Shown here: one piece after another, positions 1-7,698 of the stretch
Layout of the letters: each line of letters begins with the position of its first letter
How positions within the stretch are numbered: the stretch's first letter is position 1
Translations under genes and position numbers: made by a program
Notes under the pieces: model-generated
What the model saw: only the letters and a program-made list of their open reading frames with translations
Told to the model about the DNA's origin: nothing
The model's database searches: none
Origin: HGM04593 sp045588345
GTDB lineage: Bacteria; Bacteroidota; Bacteroidia; Bacteroidales; Bacteroidaceae
Direction: 5' to 3'
DNA: 25,174 nucleotides
Assembly: GCA_045588345.1 (NCBI GenBank)
Contig: JAZNDZ010000076.1
Location: forward strand, 1-25,174

Positions 1-24
1 AAAGCAAATTTCTACGTTACGTTT

Positions 25-71
25 GGCTTCAAAATCCTCATTTACGCTTAGTAAACTGCGGTTTTGAAGCC
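25..71. repeat. 10-bp inverted repeat with nested inner stem
   Basis: Positions 25-34 (GGCTTCAAAA) are the exact reverse complement of 62-71 (TTTTGAAGCC). Inside the 27-nt loop a second perfect 5-bp stem pairs 41-45 with 51-55 around GCTTA. There is no U-run on either side, so it is not a canonical intrinsic terminator. It lies downstream of the mutB stop (minus strand) and could act as a transcript 3' end, or be a copy of a dispersed intergenic repeat; its other copies cannot be seen in this window. No gene is supported in 1-165. Confidence 0.55.
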
Positions 72-165
72 TTCACAAGCCTTGAACTTTACTTTTTATT
101 CACGCCTCATACAAAAGAAGGAGACTTTTGGGTCACCTTCATTCATGTTGACAAACCTTGTTGTC

Positions 166-2310
166 TTACTCTTCGCTGAGCAGTATCTCCATCAGTTGGC
201 ATGCAGCCTTCGATACGCTTGTTCCCGGGCCGAAGATGCCTGCTACACCGGCCTTGTACAGGAAATCGTAGTCCTGTGCAGGTATGACACCGCCTGCAAA
301 TACCATGATGTCGCCACGGCCCAGTTTGTCGAGTTCCTCAATCAGCTGCGGAACAAGTGTCTTGTGCCCTGCTGCAAGCGATGACACGCCTACTGCATGC
401 ACATCATTTTCGACGGCCTGTCGGGCAACCTCGGCTGGTGTCTGGAACAACATGCCCATGTCAACATCAAAACCGCAGTCTGCATAGCCTGTAGCAACCA
501 CCTTGGCACCGCGGTCATGTCCGTCCTGCCCCATCTTGGCAATCATCACTCGAGGGCGACGTCCCTCTCTCTTTGCAAACTCTTCGGTCAAACGGCAAGC
601 CTTTTCAAAGTTCTCGTCGTTTCTGCTTTCTGCTGAATACACGCCTGAAATTGTTCTGATAATAGCTTTATAACGTCCTGCGACCTCTTCGCATGCGTCT
701 GAAATCTCTCCAAGAGTCGCACGTACGTGTGCAGCCTCAACCGCTGCTTCAAGCAAGTTGCCTTCACCTGTGCGGGCATACTCTGTAATCTTGCCCAGTG
801 CTGCTTTTACTGCTTCCTCGTCACGTGCGGCACGGTTGCGTTCAATTGCGGCAAGCTGTTCTTCACGCACAGCGGTATTGTCAATCTCAAGGATATCAAT
901 CGGTTCCTCATGTTCAAGGCAATATGCATTGGTTCCAACAATTACCTGCTTGCCGCTATCAATGCGTGCCTGTGTGCGTGCGGCAGCCTCTTCGATGCGC
1001 ATTTTAGGAATACCTGTTTCAATGGCTTTTGCCATGCCTCCAAGTTCTTCAATCTCCTGTATCAGTTTCCAGGCCTTGTCGGCAATCTCCCGGGTAAGGC
1101 TCTCAACGTAGTATGAACCGCCCCAAGGGTCAATGACACGGCAAATATTGGTCTCTTCCTGCAGGTATATCTGGGTATTGCGGGCAATGCGTGCCGAAAA
1201 GTCTGTAGGCAGTGCAATGGCCTCGTCAAGCGCATTCGTGTGCAGTGACTGTGTATGTCCCATTGCGGCGCTCATAGCCTCTATTACCGTGCGTCCGACG
1301 TTGTTGAATGGGTCCTGTTCGGTGAGTGACCAACCCGATGTCTGGCAGTGTGTGCGCAATGCCATTGATTTGGGATTCTTGGGGTTGAATTGTTTTATAA
1401 TCTTCGCCCACAGCATGCGTGCAGCACGCATTTTTGCAATCTCCATAAACGGGTTCATGCCAATGCCCCAGAAGAACGAGAGGCGTGGTGCAAATGCGTC
1501 GATGTCAATGCCTGCCTCAACGCCTGTGCGCACATACTCAAGGCCATCGGCAAGGGTGTATGCAAGTTCAATGTCGGCCGATGCGCCTGCTTCCTGCATG
1601 TGATAGCCGCTGATTGATATTGAGTTGAATTTCGGCATTTTCTGCGATGTATACGCAAATATGTCGCCTATTATTCGCATTGAGAATGCAGGAGGGTATA
1701 TGTAGGTGTTACGTACCATGAACTCCTTGAGAATGTCGTTCTGTATGGTACCTGCCATCTCTTCCAATTTAGCACCCTGTTCGAGTGCTGCGTTAATGTA
1801 GAATGCGAGAACCGGAAGCACTGCACCGTTCATGGTCATTGATACGGACATCTTGTTCAGCGGTATCCCGTCGAACAACTGTTCCATGTTCTCCATGCAG
1901 CAGATTGATACTCCGGCCTTTCCAACATCGCCGACAACGCGTTCATTGTCGGGGTTGTAGCCACGGTGGGTAGGCAGGTCGAATGCTACTGAAAGGCCCT
2001 TCTGCCCCGATGCAAGGTTGCGGCGGTAGAAGGCGTTGCTTTCCTCTGCGGTGGAGAATCCTGCATACTGTCGTATGGTCCATGGACGGAACGTGTACAT
2101 CATTGAGTAAGGCCCGCGCAGGAACGGCGGAATGCCGGCTGCATACTCAAGATGTTCCATATCTTTAAGGTCGTCGGCTGTGTATACCGGTTTTACCTTT
2201 ATCTGTTCCGGTGTTTCCCATGTATTGCTCTCGTTGCCGTTGGCGGCTGTGCAGCATGAAGCGTTTGCTGCTGCACTGAATATATCTATGTTTCTGAAAT
2301 CTTTTCTCAT
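166..2310 (-). CDS. mutB: methylmalonyl-CoA mutase, large (catalytic) subunit
   Basis: Catalyses the adenosylcobalamin-dependent interconversion of succinyl-CoA and (R)-methylmalonyl-CoA in the cytoplasm, a step of the succinate-to-propionate route in Bacteroidales. The protein is 714 residues. The N-terminal half contains the CoA-binding barrel entry (PFLRGPYSMMY, FDLPTHRGYNPDN) and RTHCQTSGWSLTEQDPFNN in the TIM barrel. The C-terminal domain carries the B12 signature DGHDRG near residue 596, whose His (about 598) is the lower axial cobalt ligand, followed by the Gly-rich FGPGTSV end. An in-frame ATG at 2346 would overlap mutA by 23 nt; the ATG at 2310 leaves a 13-nt gap after the mutA stop and begins MRKDF, as I recall for Bacteroides homologues, so I use it. 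It forms a heterodimer with the upstream mutA product and is co-transcribed with it. Confidence 0.96.
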   Translation of the reverse strand: MRKDFRNIDIFSAAANASCCTAANGNESNTWETPEQIKVKPVYTADDLKDMEHLEYAAGIPPFLRGPYSMMYTFRPWTIRQYAGFSTAEESNAFYRRNLASGQKGLSVAFDLPTHRGYNPDNERVVGDVGKAGVSICCMENMEQLFDGIPLNKMSVSMTMNGAVLPVLAFYINAALEQGAKLEEMAGTIQNDILKEFMVRNTYIYPPAFSMRIIGDIFAYTSQKMPKFNSISISGYHMQEAGASADIELAYTLADGLEYVRTGVEAGIDIDAFAPRLSFFWGIGMNPFMEIAKMRAARMLWAKIIKQFNPKNPKSMALRTHCQTSGWSLTEQDPFNNVGRTVIEAMSAAMGHTQSLHTNALDEAIALPTDFSARIARNTQIYLQEETNICRVIDPWGGSYYVESLTREIADKAWKLIQEIEELGGMAKAIETGIPKMRIEEAAARTQARIDSGKQVIVGTNAYCLEHEEPIDILEIDNTAVREEQLAAIERNRAARDEEAVKAALGKITEYARTGEGNLLEAAVEAAHVRATLGEISDACEEVAGRYKAIIRTISGVYSAESRNDENFEKACRLTEEFAKREGRRPRVMIAKMGQDGHDRGAKVVATGYADCGFDVDMGMLFQTPAEVARQAVENDVHAVGVSSLAAGHKTLVPQLIEELDKLGRGDIMVFAGGVIPAQDYDFLYKAGVAGIFGPGTSVSKAACQLMEILLSEE

Positions 2311-2323
2311 GGCTCTACAACTT

Positions 2324-4171
2324 CTACTTGATACCCAACTTTTCATTCAATGCCTTGAGTGTCTCAAGTACATTCACTCTTACATGTATGAAGTTCTCAA
2401 TACCGGCCTTCTGCAGTTCTTCGCTGCATGCAGGCGCGCCTGCTACTATGAATATTGCCTTGCCGGCTAAAGCCTTGAATGCCGGAATTGCATATTCGGC
2501 ATATTCGTCGTCGCTTGAACAAATCACCACAATGTCGGCCTTGGCTTCCAGGGCTGCCTTCACGCCTTCATCAATACTCTTGAAACCCAAGTTGTCAATA
2601 ACCTCGTAGCCGGCGGTTGCAAGGAAATTGCACGAGAACTGTGCTCTTGCCTGGCGCATAGCCAAATTGCCTATGGTGAGCATGAACGCTTTAGGACGGT
2701 GTCCGCTCTCTTCGGTTGCTATACGCAACTGCTCGAACTCCTCGCTTAGGCGCTTCGGCTGCAGTGCGCCCTCGCCGCAACTATGGTTATTGCAACCGCA
2801 TCCGCAGGACTTTACCAATGGACGATGCCCCTCGCTCTGTTCATTGAAATTCGGGTACTGGTTTGTTCCAAGCAGAATCTCCTTGCGCTTTGCAAGTGCA
2901 GTGCGGCGGTTGTTGCCCGACGCTTCAACCTCGCATTTTATGCGCTTCTCTTTCACAGCCCTGTGGAAACCGCCTGCATCCTCAATGGCCAGGAACTGTT
3001 TCCATGCCTCCGATGCGATTGATGCAGTCAGGCTTTCAATGTAATAAGAACCTCCTGCCGGGTCGGCAACCTTGTCAAGGTGGCTCTCGTGTTTAAGTAT
3101 CAATTGCTGGTTCTTGGCAATGCGCTCGGCAAACTCTGTCGGAGTCTCATACACCGAATCGTATGGTGTGACTGTTATAGCCTCAACCCCGGCAATGGCT
3201 GCGCTCATGGCCTCAGTCTGTGTGCGTAGCATGTTTACATAAGGGTCGAACAATGTGAGGTTGAACCTTGAAGTCTCGGCATGAATAATCATCTTGCATG
3301 CACATTTGCACTCCGGGTTGTACTGTTCTACAATCTTTGCCCACAGCATGCGTGCAGCACGGAATTTGGCAATCTCCATGAAGAAGTTGCTTGATATGCC
3401 CATGTTGAACTTTATATTCTTGGCTGCTTTGTCTGCTGCGATGCCGGCCTCTGTTGCTGCATTCAGGTATTCGTTACCCCATGCAAGCGCACATGCCAGT
3501 TCCTGTGTAATGTATGCACCCGCATTGCAAAGTCCTGCGCTGTTTACGGCAATGCAACGGAAACGAGGCATTTCATCAAGGGTTTCAATAAGTTCCTTGA
3601 CAGTGCTTATGTAGTTCTCGATGATTTTCCCCGAATAGAGTTCTTTGCCAATGGGGTCGTATTCAATGGCACCTTTTACTGTAGCGAGGTCAAATCCGCG
3701 TTTTTTGTAATATTCGACAAGCATGGCCGCAAAAACACGTGCTTTGCCGACGCATACGTTAAAGTTGAGTTCAACCTTTTCGGCATCAATGCCTTCAAGC
3801 AACGTAGGGATATATTCAGGAGTGACCATCTTGCCGTGTACTCTGAACAGAATGGCTGTCACGCCGTTCTCAATCATCTTGCGGGCCTTTATATTGGCCT
3901 CTATTGCCGAAGGCATGTCAATGCCTTGGCACACAGCCCAATTGTTCTCCTTGCTGTTGCCTCTCATGAATGGAAATTCTCCAGGTGCGGCAGTGGTGCA
4001 TCCTGCCGGTAAATCTTCCTTGCGGTAGAAAGGATTTACATTGAACCCCTCTCCTGTTTCCCAAATCATTTTCTTGTCGTAGTCGGCACCTTTCAGGTCC
4101 TCGACAATCTTGTTTCTCCAATTCTCTGTCGATACTGGCGAGAATTCGCTAAAAAGCCTCTCTTTTTCCAT
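2324..4171 (-). CDS. mutA: methylmalonyl-CoA mutase, small subunit
   Basis: Non-catalytic partner of MutB, 615 residues, with the same barrel-plus-Rossmann layout. In the C-terminal domain the B12 ligand motif is replaced: at the equivalent place (about 499-506) the sequence reads TIGNLAMR, with no DxHxxG, as expected for a small subunit that does not bind cobalamin. The linker before that domain contains an unusual cysteine cluster at residues 456-465 (CGCGCNNHSC), and a second cluster, CKCAC, lies at 288-292 in the barrel. FRAARMLWAKI (270-280) is shared with MutB. Neighbours: promoter at 4222-4252 immediately upstream, mutB 13 nt downstream. No cobalamin riboswitch fits in the roughly 45-nt leader, so B12 control at this level is not evident. 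Confidence 0.95.
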   Translation of the reverse strand: MEKERLFSEFSPVSTENWRNKIVEDLKGADYDKKMIWETGEGFNVNPFYRKEDLPAGCTTAAPGEFPFMRGNSKENNWAVCQGIDMPSAIEANIKARKMIENGVTAILFRVHGKMVTPEYIPTLLEGIDAEKVELNFNVCVGKARVFAAMLVEYYKKRGFDLATVKGAIEYDPIGKELYSGKIIENYISTVKELIETLDEMPRFRCIAVNSAGLCNAGAYITQELACALAWGNEYLNAATEAGIAADKAAKNIKFNMGISSNFFMEIAKFRAARMLWAKIVEQYNPECKCACKMIIHAETSRFNLTLFDPYVNMLRTQTEAMSAAIAGVEAITVTPYDSVYETPTEFAERIAKNQQLILKHESHLDKVADPAGGSYYIESLTASIASEAWKQFLAIEDAGGFHRAVKEKRIKCEVEASGNNRRTALAKRKEILLGTNQYPNFNEQSEGHRPLVKSCGCGCNNHSCGEGALQPKRLSEEFEQLRIATEESGHRPKAFMLTIGNLAMRQARAQFSCNFLATAGYEVIDNLGFKSIDEGVKAALEAKADIVVICSSDDEYAEYAIPAFKALAGKAIFIVAGAPACSEELQKAGIENFIHVRVNVLETLKALNEKLGIK

Positions 4172-4221
4172 ATTTTAATGTAGAGTTTTGAATGACATGT
4201 AATGTTTGTCTCAATACAGAG

Positions 4222-4252
4222 CAAACATACAACATTTTTTGAACAAAGCAAA
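4222..4252 (-). promoter_or_regulatory. Bacteroidetes-type promoter for mutAB
   Basis: On the minus strand a TTTG (-33 box, 4249-4252) is followed after exactly 19 nt by TATGTTTG (-7 box, 4222-4229), matching the TTTG-N19-TAnnTTTG pattern of the Bacteroides primary sigma factor. The predicted start near 4215 gives a leader of about 45 nt before the mutA ATG. This is the clearest promoter in the window. Confidence 0.7.
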
Positions 4253-4311
4253 AAAATAGGGTGAAGAGTTGAGAACGCTTGGTTTAAAGTATGAATATCT
4301 TGCAGGGTGTC

Positions 4312-4623
4312 TTATCCGTAGATTATTTCTGATATGTCATCTATATAAACAGGGGTTTTCCAATTGTCCCATGATGAGTAGATTATTTTCAAGCCTTTAT
4401 AATAGGCCGAAAGGGTTATCTTTTCGACCTTTTCCCATTGCGGTTCGCCGTATTGGCTTGATGCTCCGCTGAGCAATAGCCGGCGATTCATGAAGTCAAG
4501 TTCGTAGTAACCTCCCCCAATGCACCTCTCTCCCGCCGGCAACAGTTCGCAATGTCTTTTTACACAGCCAAGACGCAGTGTTCCGTTGTGTGTCAGAATG
4601 AATTTCTGTTGTGTGTGGGTCAT
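4312..4623 (-). CDS. uncharacterised 103-residue protein downstream of ribH
   Basis: I do not recognise a characterised family, although it resembles a short conserved hypothetical protein I associate with Bacteroidales. No signal peptide or membrane segment is visible. The chain is soluble and rich in aromatic residues: it begins MTHTQQKFILTHNGTLRLG, has a central GGGYYELDFMNRRLLLSG and a tail with AYYKGLKIIYSSWDNW. Alternating polar and hydrophobic residues suggest mostly beta structure. The open frame extends upstream to 4710, but I choose the ATG at 4623 because GGAG lies about 5-8 nt before it and the upstream codons form low-quality sequence containing a duplicated 20-mer. It lies 108 nt after ribH on the same strand and may be its distal operon partner. 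Confidence 0.75.
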   Translation of the reverse strand: MTHTQQKFILTHNGTLRLGCVKRHCELLPAGERCIGGGYYELDFMNRRLLLSGASSQYGEPQWEKVEKITLSAYYKGLKIIYSSWDNWKTPVYIDDISEIIYG

Positions 4624-4637
4624 TATTCTCCGGTATT

Positions 4638-4657
4638 TATACACAATGACATCATGT
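4638..4657. repeat. 20-bp direct repeat, copy 1
   Basis: Identical over 20 nt to 4753-4772. This copy is non-coding, just upstream of the 103-residue gene's ribosome-binding site. The sequence reads TATACACAATGACATCATGT on the plus strand. Confidence 0.9.
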
Positions 4658-4731
4658 ATATATTTTTGTGCATTGGCAACTCTGTCTTTTCGCATCCCGC
4701 GTGGCACCAACTTTGTCGGTGCTTCCCGCGA

Positions 4732-5232
4732 CTATTTGCTGTCATCGTTGCCTATACACAATGACATCATGTGCAATGCTGTTATTGCGCATTCATCGCC
4801 TTTGTTTCCAAGGCGGCCGCCGCTGCGTTCCTGTGCCTGGAGAAGGTTGTTGGTGGTTATCAACCCGAATATTACAGGAGTGTCGTACTCTACATTCAGT
4901 CTGGAAAGTCCTGCTGTAACCCCCTCGCAGATATAGTCGAAATGCGGTGTGTCACCCCTTATTACACAGCCTATTGCAATTACGGAATCGTATTTGCCGC
5001 TTTTTACCATTTGCGAAGCGCCGAATATGAGTTCAAAACTGCCGGGTACGCTTGCCAGTTCAATGTCACACTCGGCAACGCCGTTGTCAAGCAGTGTCCT
5101 GACGGCCCCGTCGCGCAGAGCATAGGTAATCTCGTCGTTCCATTCGGCATATACAATGCCCACTTTGCGTCCTTTGCCGCTTGGCACCTTTGCCGGGTCA
5201 TATGATGAAAGGTTCTTCAATTCTGTTGCCAT
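4732..5232 (-). CDS. ribH: 6,7-dimethyl-8-ribityllumazine synthase
   Basis: Condenses 5-amino-6-ribitylaminouracil with 3,4-dihydroxy-2-butanone 4-phosphate to form lumazine, the penultimate step of riboflavin synthesis. The 166-residue length is typical. Visible active-site elements are WN at 31-32, SVPGSFEL at 61-68 (substrate loop), GCVIRGDTPHFD at 88-99 with the catalytic His97, and the phosphate-binding QERSGGRLGNKG region at 134-145. These proteins normally assemble as pentamers or icosahedral 60-mers. It follows the TPR gene by 70 nt, in which a terminator-like hairpin leaves only about 15 nt before the ATG. No FMN riboswitch is visible. The last residues (MMSLCIGNDDSK) lie in a 20-bp sequence duplicated just downstream. 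Confidence 0.97.
   Translation of the reverse strand: MATELKNLSSYDPAKVPSGKGRKVGIVYAEWNDEITYALRDGAVRTLLDNGVAECDIELASVPGSFELIFGASQMVKSGKYDSVIAIGCVIRGDTPHFDYICEGVTAGLSRLNVEYDTPVIFGLITTNNLLQAQERSGGRLGNKGDECAITALHMMSLCIGNDDSK
4753..4772. repeat. 20-bp direct repeat, copy 2 (inside ribH)
   Basis: Second exact copy, 115 bp from the first. Here it encodes MMSLCI near the C-terminus of lumazine synthase, seven codons before the stop. The pair brackets the ribH stop codon. Confidence 0.9.
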
Positions 5233-5247
5233 GGTATCTCGTTGAAA

Positions 5248-5283
5248 TTAAAAAAAGGCTGCCGCATTTGCATGGACAGCCTT
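5248..5283 (-). terminator. intrinsic terminator or attenuator between TPR gene and ribH
   Basis: On the minus strand AAGGCTG (5277-5283) pairs with CAGCCTT (5255-5261) over 7 bp with a 15-nt loop, directly followed by a run of Ts (5256-5250). This is a typical Rho-independent terminator, yet the ribH ATG comes only about 15 nt later, leaving no room for a separate ribH promoter. It may be a partial terminator that sets the ribH level. Confidence 0.65.
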
Positions 5284-5302
5284 GCATTTTTATTGTTTTT
5301 CT

Positions 5303-5974
5303 TTACTTTACAGAATTCAACTGTTTCTCAATTTCGCCTGAAACAACAAGTATTGAACCCGGATACTCTTTCTTGATTCTTTCGTAGAGTTCTACAGCCT
5401 CGGCGCTTTTGCCCTCCTGCTCGTACATGGCAGCAGCATCTCTCCAGCAGAATGGAGTAACAGCCTCGTTGCTTGCCTCCTCGGCAGCGTCAAGAATCAA
5501 CTTTAAAGCCTTGCTGTTGTCACCTGTGTGGGCGTAGCAGTTGCCAAGGGCATGCTTTGCCTTGGGAGCAACGATTGCATCGTCACCGTCAAATGCCTCA
5601 AGATATGTGATAGCCTCCTCGTAAGAACCCTGCTTTGCCAATGCAAGACCTGCATAAAGGGCTGCAAGGTTTCCGGCATCGGTGCCGCTGTAAATCTCGC
5701 TAATCTCCTTTGTGCCAAGGTTTACGCCGTCGCCGTCAAGAGACTCGGCATATTTGCCGTCCTCAAAGTTCTGCGCTGCTACAACCAAAGCCTTGTTCGC
5801 TTCGGCCTCCTTAGGCTCAAGAACATAATTCTTGTAACCCATATACGCTACAACTGCAACGATGATTATCAACAGAATTGTTGTAATGGGCTTTTTGTTC
5901 TTGATGATAAATGCTTCTGACTTGCCAAGTGCCTCATCGGCAAGAATTGGAGTCTCTTTCTGTTTTTTGCTCAT
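5303..5974 (-). CDS. single-pass membrane protein with TPR repeats
   Basis: 223 residues. A polar N-terminus (1-28) is followed by one hydrophobic segment at about 29-46 (TTILLIIIVAVVAYMGY), then a large domain with tetratricopeptide-like helical pairs around 101-128 (YAGLALAKQGSYEEAITYLEAF), 138-165 and 176-203 (AAMYEQEGKSAEAVELYERI). The architecture resembles YfgM-type proteins, where a membrane anchor carries an extracytoplasmic TPR domain, but that relationship is inferred from layout only. The TPR domain probably mediates protein-protein contacts at the envelope. It is the first gene of the ribH transcript and divergent from recF. A weak promoter (6064-6094) lies about 90 nt upstream. 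Confidence 0.85.
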   Translation of the reverse strand: MSKKQKETPILADEALGKSEAFIIKNKKPITTILLIIIVAVVAYMGYKNYVLEPKEAEANKALVVAAQNFEDGKYAESLDGDGVNLGTKEISEIYSGTDAGNLAALYAGLALAKQGSYEEAITYLEAFDGDDAIVAPKAKHALGNCYAHTGDNSKALKLILDAAEEASNEAVTPFCWRDAAAMYEQEGKSAEAVELYERIKKEYPGSILVVSGEIEKQLNSVK

Positions 5975-6063
5975 AATTCTTTATTTTTATTTTTTTGTTT
6001 TATCCTTAAATCTTTTGGGTGCCCTGCAATTTGTGCAGTATACACACAATTTCAAATGTTGCG

Positions 6064-6094
6064 CAAAAATAATCAAATTATTCGGCGATTAAAA
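6064..6094 (-). promoter_or_regulatory. candidate promoter for the TPR-ribH transcript
   Basis: Minus-strand TATTTTTG (6064-6071) matches TAnnTTTG, and TTTT lies 19 nt upstream (6091-6094) where TTTG is expected. The -33 box is degenerate, and the region is A/T-rich, so chance matches are likely. Confidence 0.35.
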
Positions 6095-6145
6095 ATAATA
6101 GATGATTTTTTTGCTTTTTTGTAGACTTATCTTCTGTTTTATAGG

Positions 6146-6153
6146 TATATTTG
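6146..6153 (+). promoter_or_regulatory. candidate -7 element of the recF promoter
   Basis: TATATTTG matches TAnnTTTG. No TTTG occurs at the usual 19-nt spacing; the nearest one is 24 nt upstream in a T-run. A start site near 6160 would give a leader of about 60 nt to the ATG at 6222, which is one reason not to use the further upstream in-frame ATG at 6102. Confidence 0.35.
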
Positions 6154-6221
6154 CAATGAATATGTGTGCATGTGTACATGATATAATATCTGTATATGGC
6201 ATGTGCATGAGCATTCAGGCA

Positions 6222-7334
6222 ATGAGAATAGAAAGTATATCGCTATTAAACTACAGGAATCTGCGTGAAGTGAGCATTGCTCTCTCGCCCAAGATAAACT
6301 GTCTCATCGGCAGCAATGGTATGGGAAAAACCAATCTGCTCGATGCGGTGTACTATCTCTCTTTCTGCAAAAGCGCTGTCAACGCCACCGATAGTTCAAA
6401 TATCATGCACGACGAGCCGTTCTTTATGCTGCAGGGGCATTATATGAGCGACAGCGGCATCGGGCAAGAGGTTTCATGCGGGCTCAAGCGTGGCGAAAAG
6501 AAGTCATTCAAACTCAATGGCAAGAATTATGACCGCCTGTCGGACCACATTGGCTCGATACCGCTGGTAATGGTTTCGCCGGCCGATAATGAACTCATTG
6601 CGGGCGGAAGCGAGGAACGCCGTCGTTTTATGGATGTTGTAATATCCCAGTACGACAAGGAGTATCTCGCCGCCCTCATACGCTACAATAAGGCGCTGCA
6701 GCAGCGCAATGTCATGCTGCGTGCCGATTATATCCCTGATGCCGAGATGATGTCGCTCATTGAGGATATGATGGCTGTTGAGGCTGTGCGCATACATGAG
6801 GGGCGAAAGAGGTTTGTTGAGGAACTTATCCCGATTTTCTCCACATTTCATAGTACAATAACCGGCGGTAGCGAGCAGGTGAGTCTGCGTTACCGTTCGC
6901 ATCTGAACGATGCCTCCCTTGCCGGTCTGCTGGCTGCCTCACGCGCCGATGACCGAGCGTTAGGCTACACTTCAAAAGGTACACATCGTGATGAACTGGT
7001 GATGCAACTTGGCGGTTATCCTATAAAGAAGGAGGGGTCACAGGGGCAGAACAAAAGTTTTCTTGTGTCTCTTAAGTTGGCTCAGTTCGATTTCCTTCGC
7101 CGCAAAGGTGGCGAAACGCCGTTGCTGTTGCTCGATGATATTTTCGACAAGCTTGACACTCGTCGCGTTGAGCAGATTGTCAGTCTGGTATCGGGTGATG
7201 GGTTCGGCCAGATATTTATAACTGATGTGAACCGTGAGCATATTGACAGCATACTCGACCACATAGACAGCGGTTACAAACTTTTCGAGGTGAAGGGTGG
7301 AGAGGTTGAACTTTTGAAAGAGAGGAAACAATGA
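6222..7334 (+). CDS. recF: DNA replication and repair ATPase RecF
   Basis: SMC-like ABC ATPase that, with RecO and RecR, loads RecA at single-strand gaps. 370 residues from the chosen start. Motifs: Walker A GSNGMGKT at 30-37, ABC signature SQGQNKS at 273-279, Walker B LLLLDDIFDKLD at 301-312, and the D-loop/H-loop region ending ITDVN (333-337). The frame is open back to 6102, but the extra 40 residues (cysteine- and methionine-rich) have no counterpart in RecF proteins, and the family N-terminus MRIESISLLNYRNL starts at 6222. An ATG at 6207 (MSIQAM) is the next best alternative. Its stop overlaps the start of the DUF721/DciA gene by 4 nt (ATGA), implying coupled translation. Confidence 0.96.
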   Translation: MRIESISLLNYRNLREVSIALSPKINCLIGSNGMGKTNLLDAVYYLSFCKSAVNATDSSNIMHDEPFFMLQGHYMSDSGIGQEVSCGLKRGEKKSFKLNGKNYDRLSDHIGSIPLVMVSPADNELIAGGSEERRRFMDVVISQYDKEYLAALIRYNKALQQRNVMLRADYIPDAEMMSLIEDMMAVEAVRIHEGRKRFVEELIPIFSTFHSTITGGSEQVSLRYRSHLNDASLAGLLAASRADDRALGYTSKGTHRDELVMQLGGYPIKKEGSQGQNKSFLVSLKLAQFDFLRRKGGETPLLLLDDIFDKLDTRRVEQIVSLVSGDGFGQIFITDVNREHIDSILDHIDSGYKLFEVKGGEVELLKERKQ

Positions 7335-7621
7335 AACGCGGTGAGATAAAATCAATATCGGAACTGGTGCGTATGACGTGCCGCGAAGAGGGTATAGAGA
7401 CACCGCTCAACGAGTATCGTCTCATAAAGGCATGGTCGCAGGTGCTTGGCAAAGCGGTACAGGCCTATACAAAGGAACTGAAGATTTATAATCAGGTGCT
7501 CTTCGTGAGGGTTACATCGTCGGTATTGCGGCAGGAACTGCTGATGAACCGCAAGTCACTGGTGAAGCGTCTCAATGACCATGTGAAGGCACAGGTCATA
7601 ACCGATATTGTCCTCAGATAA
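7331..7621 (+). CDS. DUF721/DciA-family protein, probable helicase-loading factor
   Basis: 96 residues, the compact size usual for Bacteroidetes members of DUF721. The conserved pattern is present: a helical start (ISELVRMTCREEGIETPL), the central W in YRLIKAWSQVLGKAVQAYT, then the beta-rich KELKIYNQVLFVRVTSSVLRQELLMNRK, ending in VITDIVLR. Proteins of this family (DciA) are the ancestral interactors of the DnaB replicative helicase in bacteria without DnaC; that role is family knowledge, not shown here. Coupling to recF by a 4-nt overlap supports a replication or repair role. Confidence 0.88.
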   Translation: MKRGEIKSISELVRMTCREEGIETPLNEYRLIKAWSQVLGKAVQAYTKELKIYNQVLFVRVTSSVLRQELLMNRKSLVKRLNDHVKAQVITDIVLR

Positions 7622-7698
7622 GGTTGAACAGAGCAGGCTGTCAGTTTGTTGATGAGAACGGCATTGTGTGTAGAACAATAAACAAAACTTAATATATT

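Noticed and set aside
64..384. 106-codon plus-strand open frame
   Set aside because: Most of it lies antisense to the C-terminal B12 domain of mutB; no recognisable protein signature, so a shadow.
4172..4311. Cobalamin riboswitch in the mutA leader
   Set aside because: The leader downstream of the promoter is only about 45 nt, and no B12-box sequence is visible.
4624..4710. 29-residue N-terminal extension of the unknown protein after ribH
   Set aside because: Contains the duplicated 20-mer from ribH, while the ATG at 4623 has GGAG upstream.
4704..4722. 8-bp hairpin (one mismatch) after ribH as terminator
   Set aside because: No T-run follows on the minus strand, and a same-strand gene lies beyond.
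5233..5302. FMN riboswitch before ribH
   Set aside because: The gap is only 70 nt and lacks the RFN element; only a terminator-type hairpin is present.
6102..6221. 40-residue N-terminal extension of RecF
   Set aside because: Absent from RecF proteins; the candidate -7 element at 6146 would be inside it, and MRIESISLLNYRNL at 6222 is the family start.
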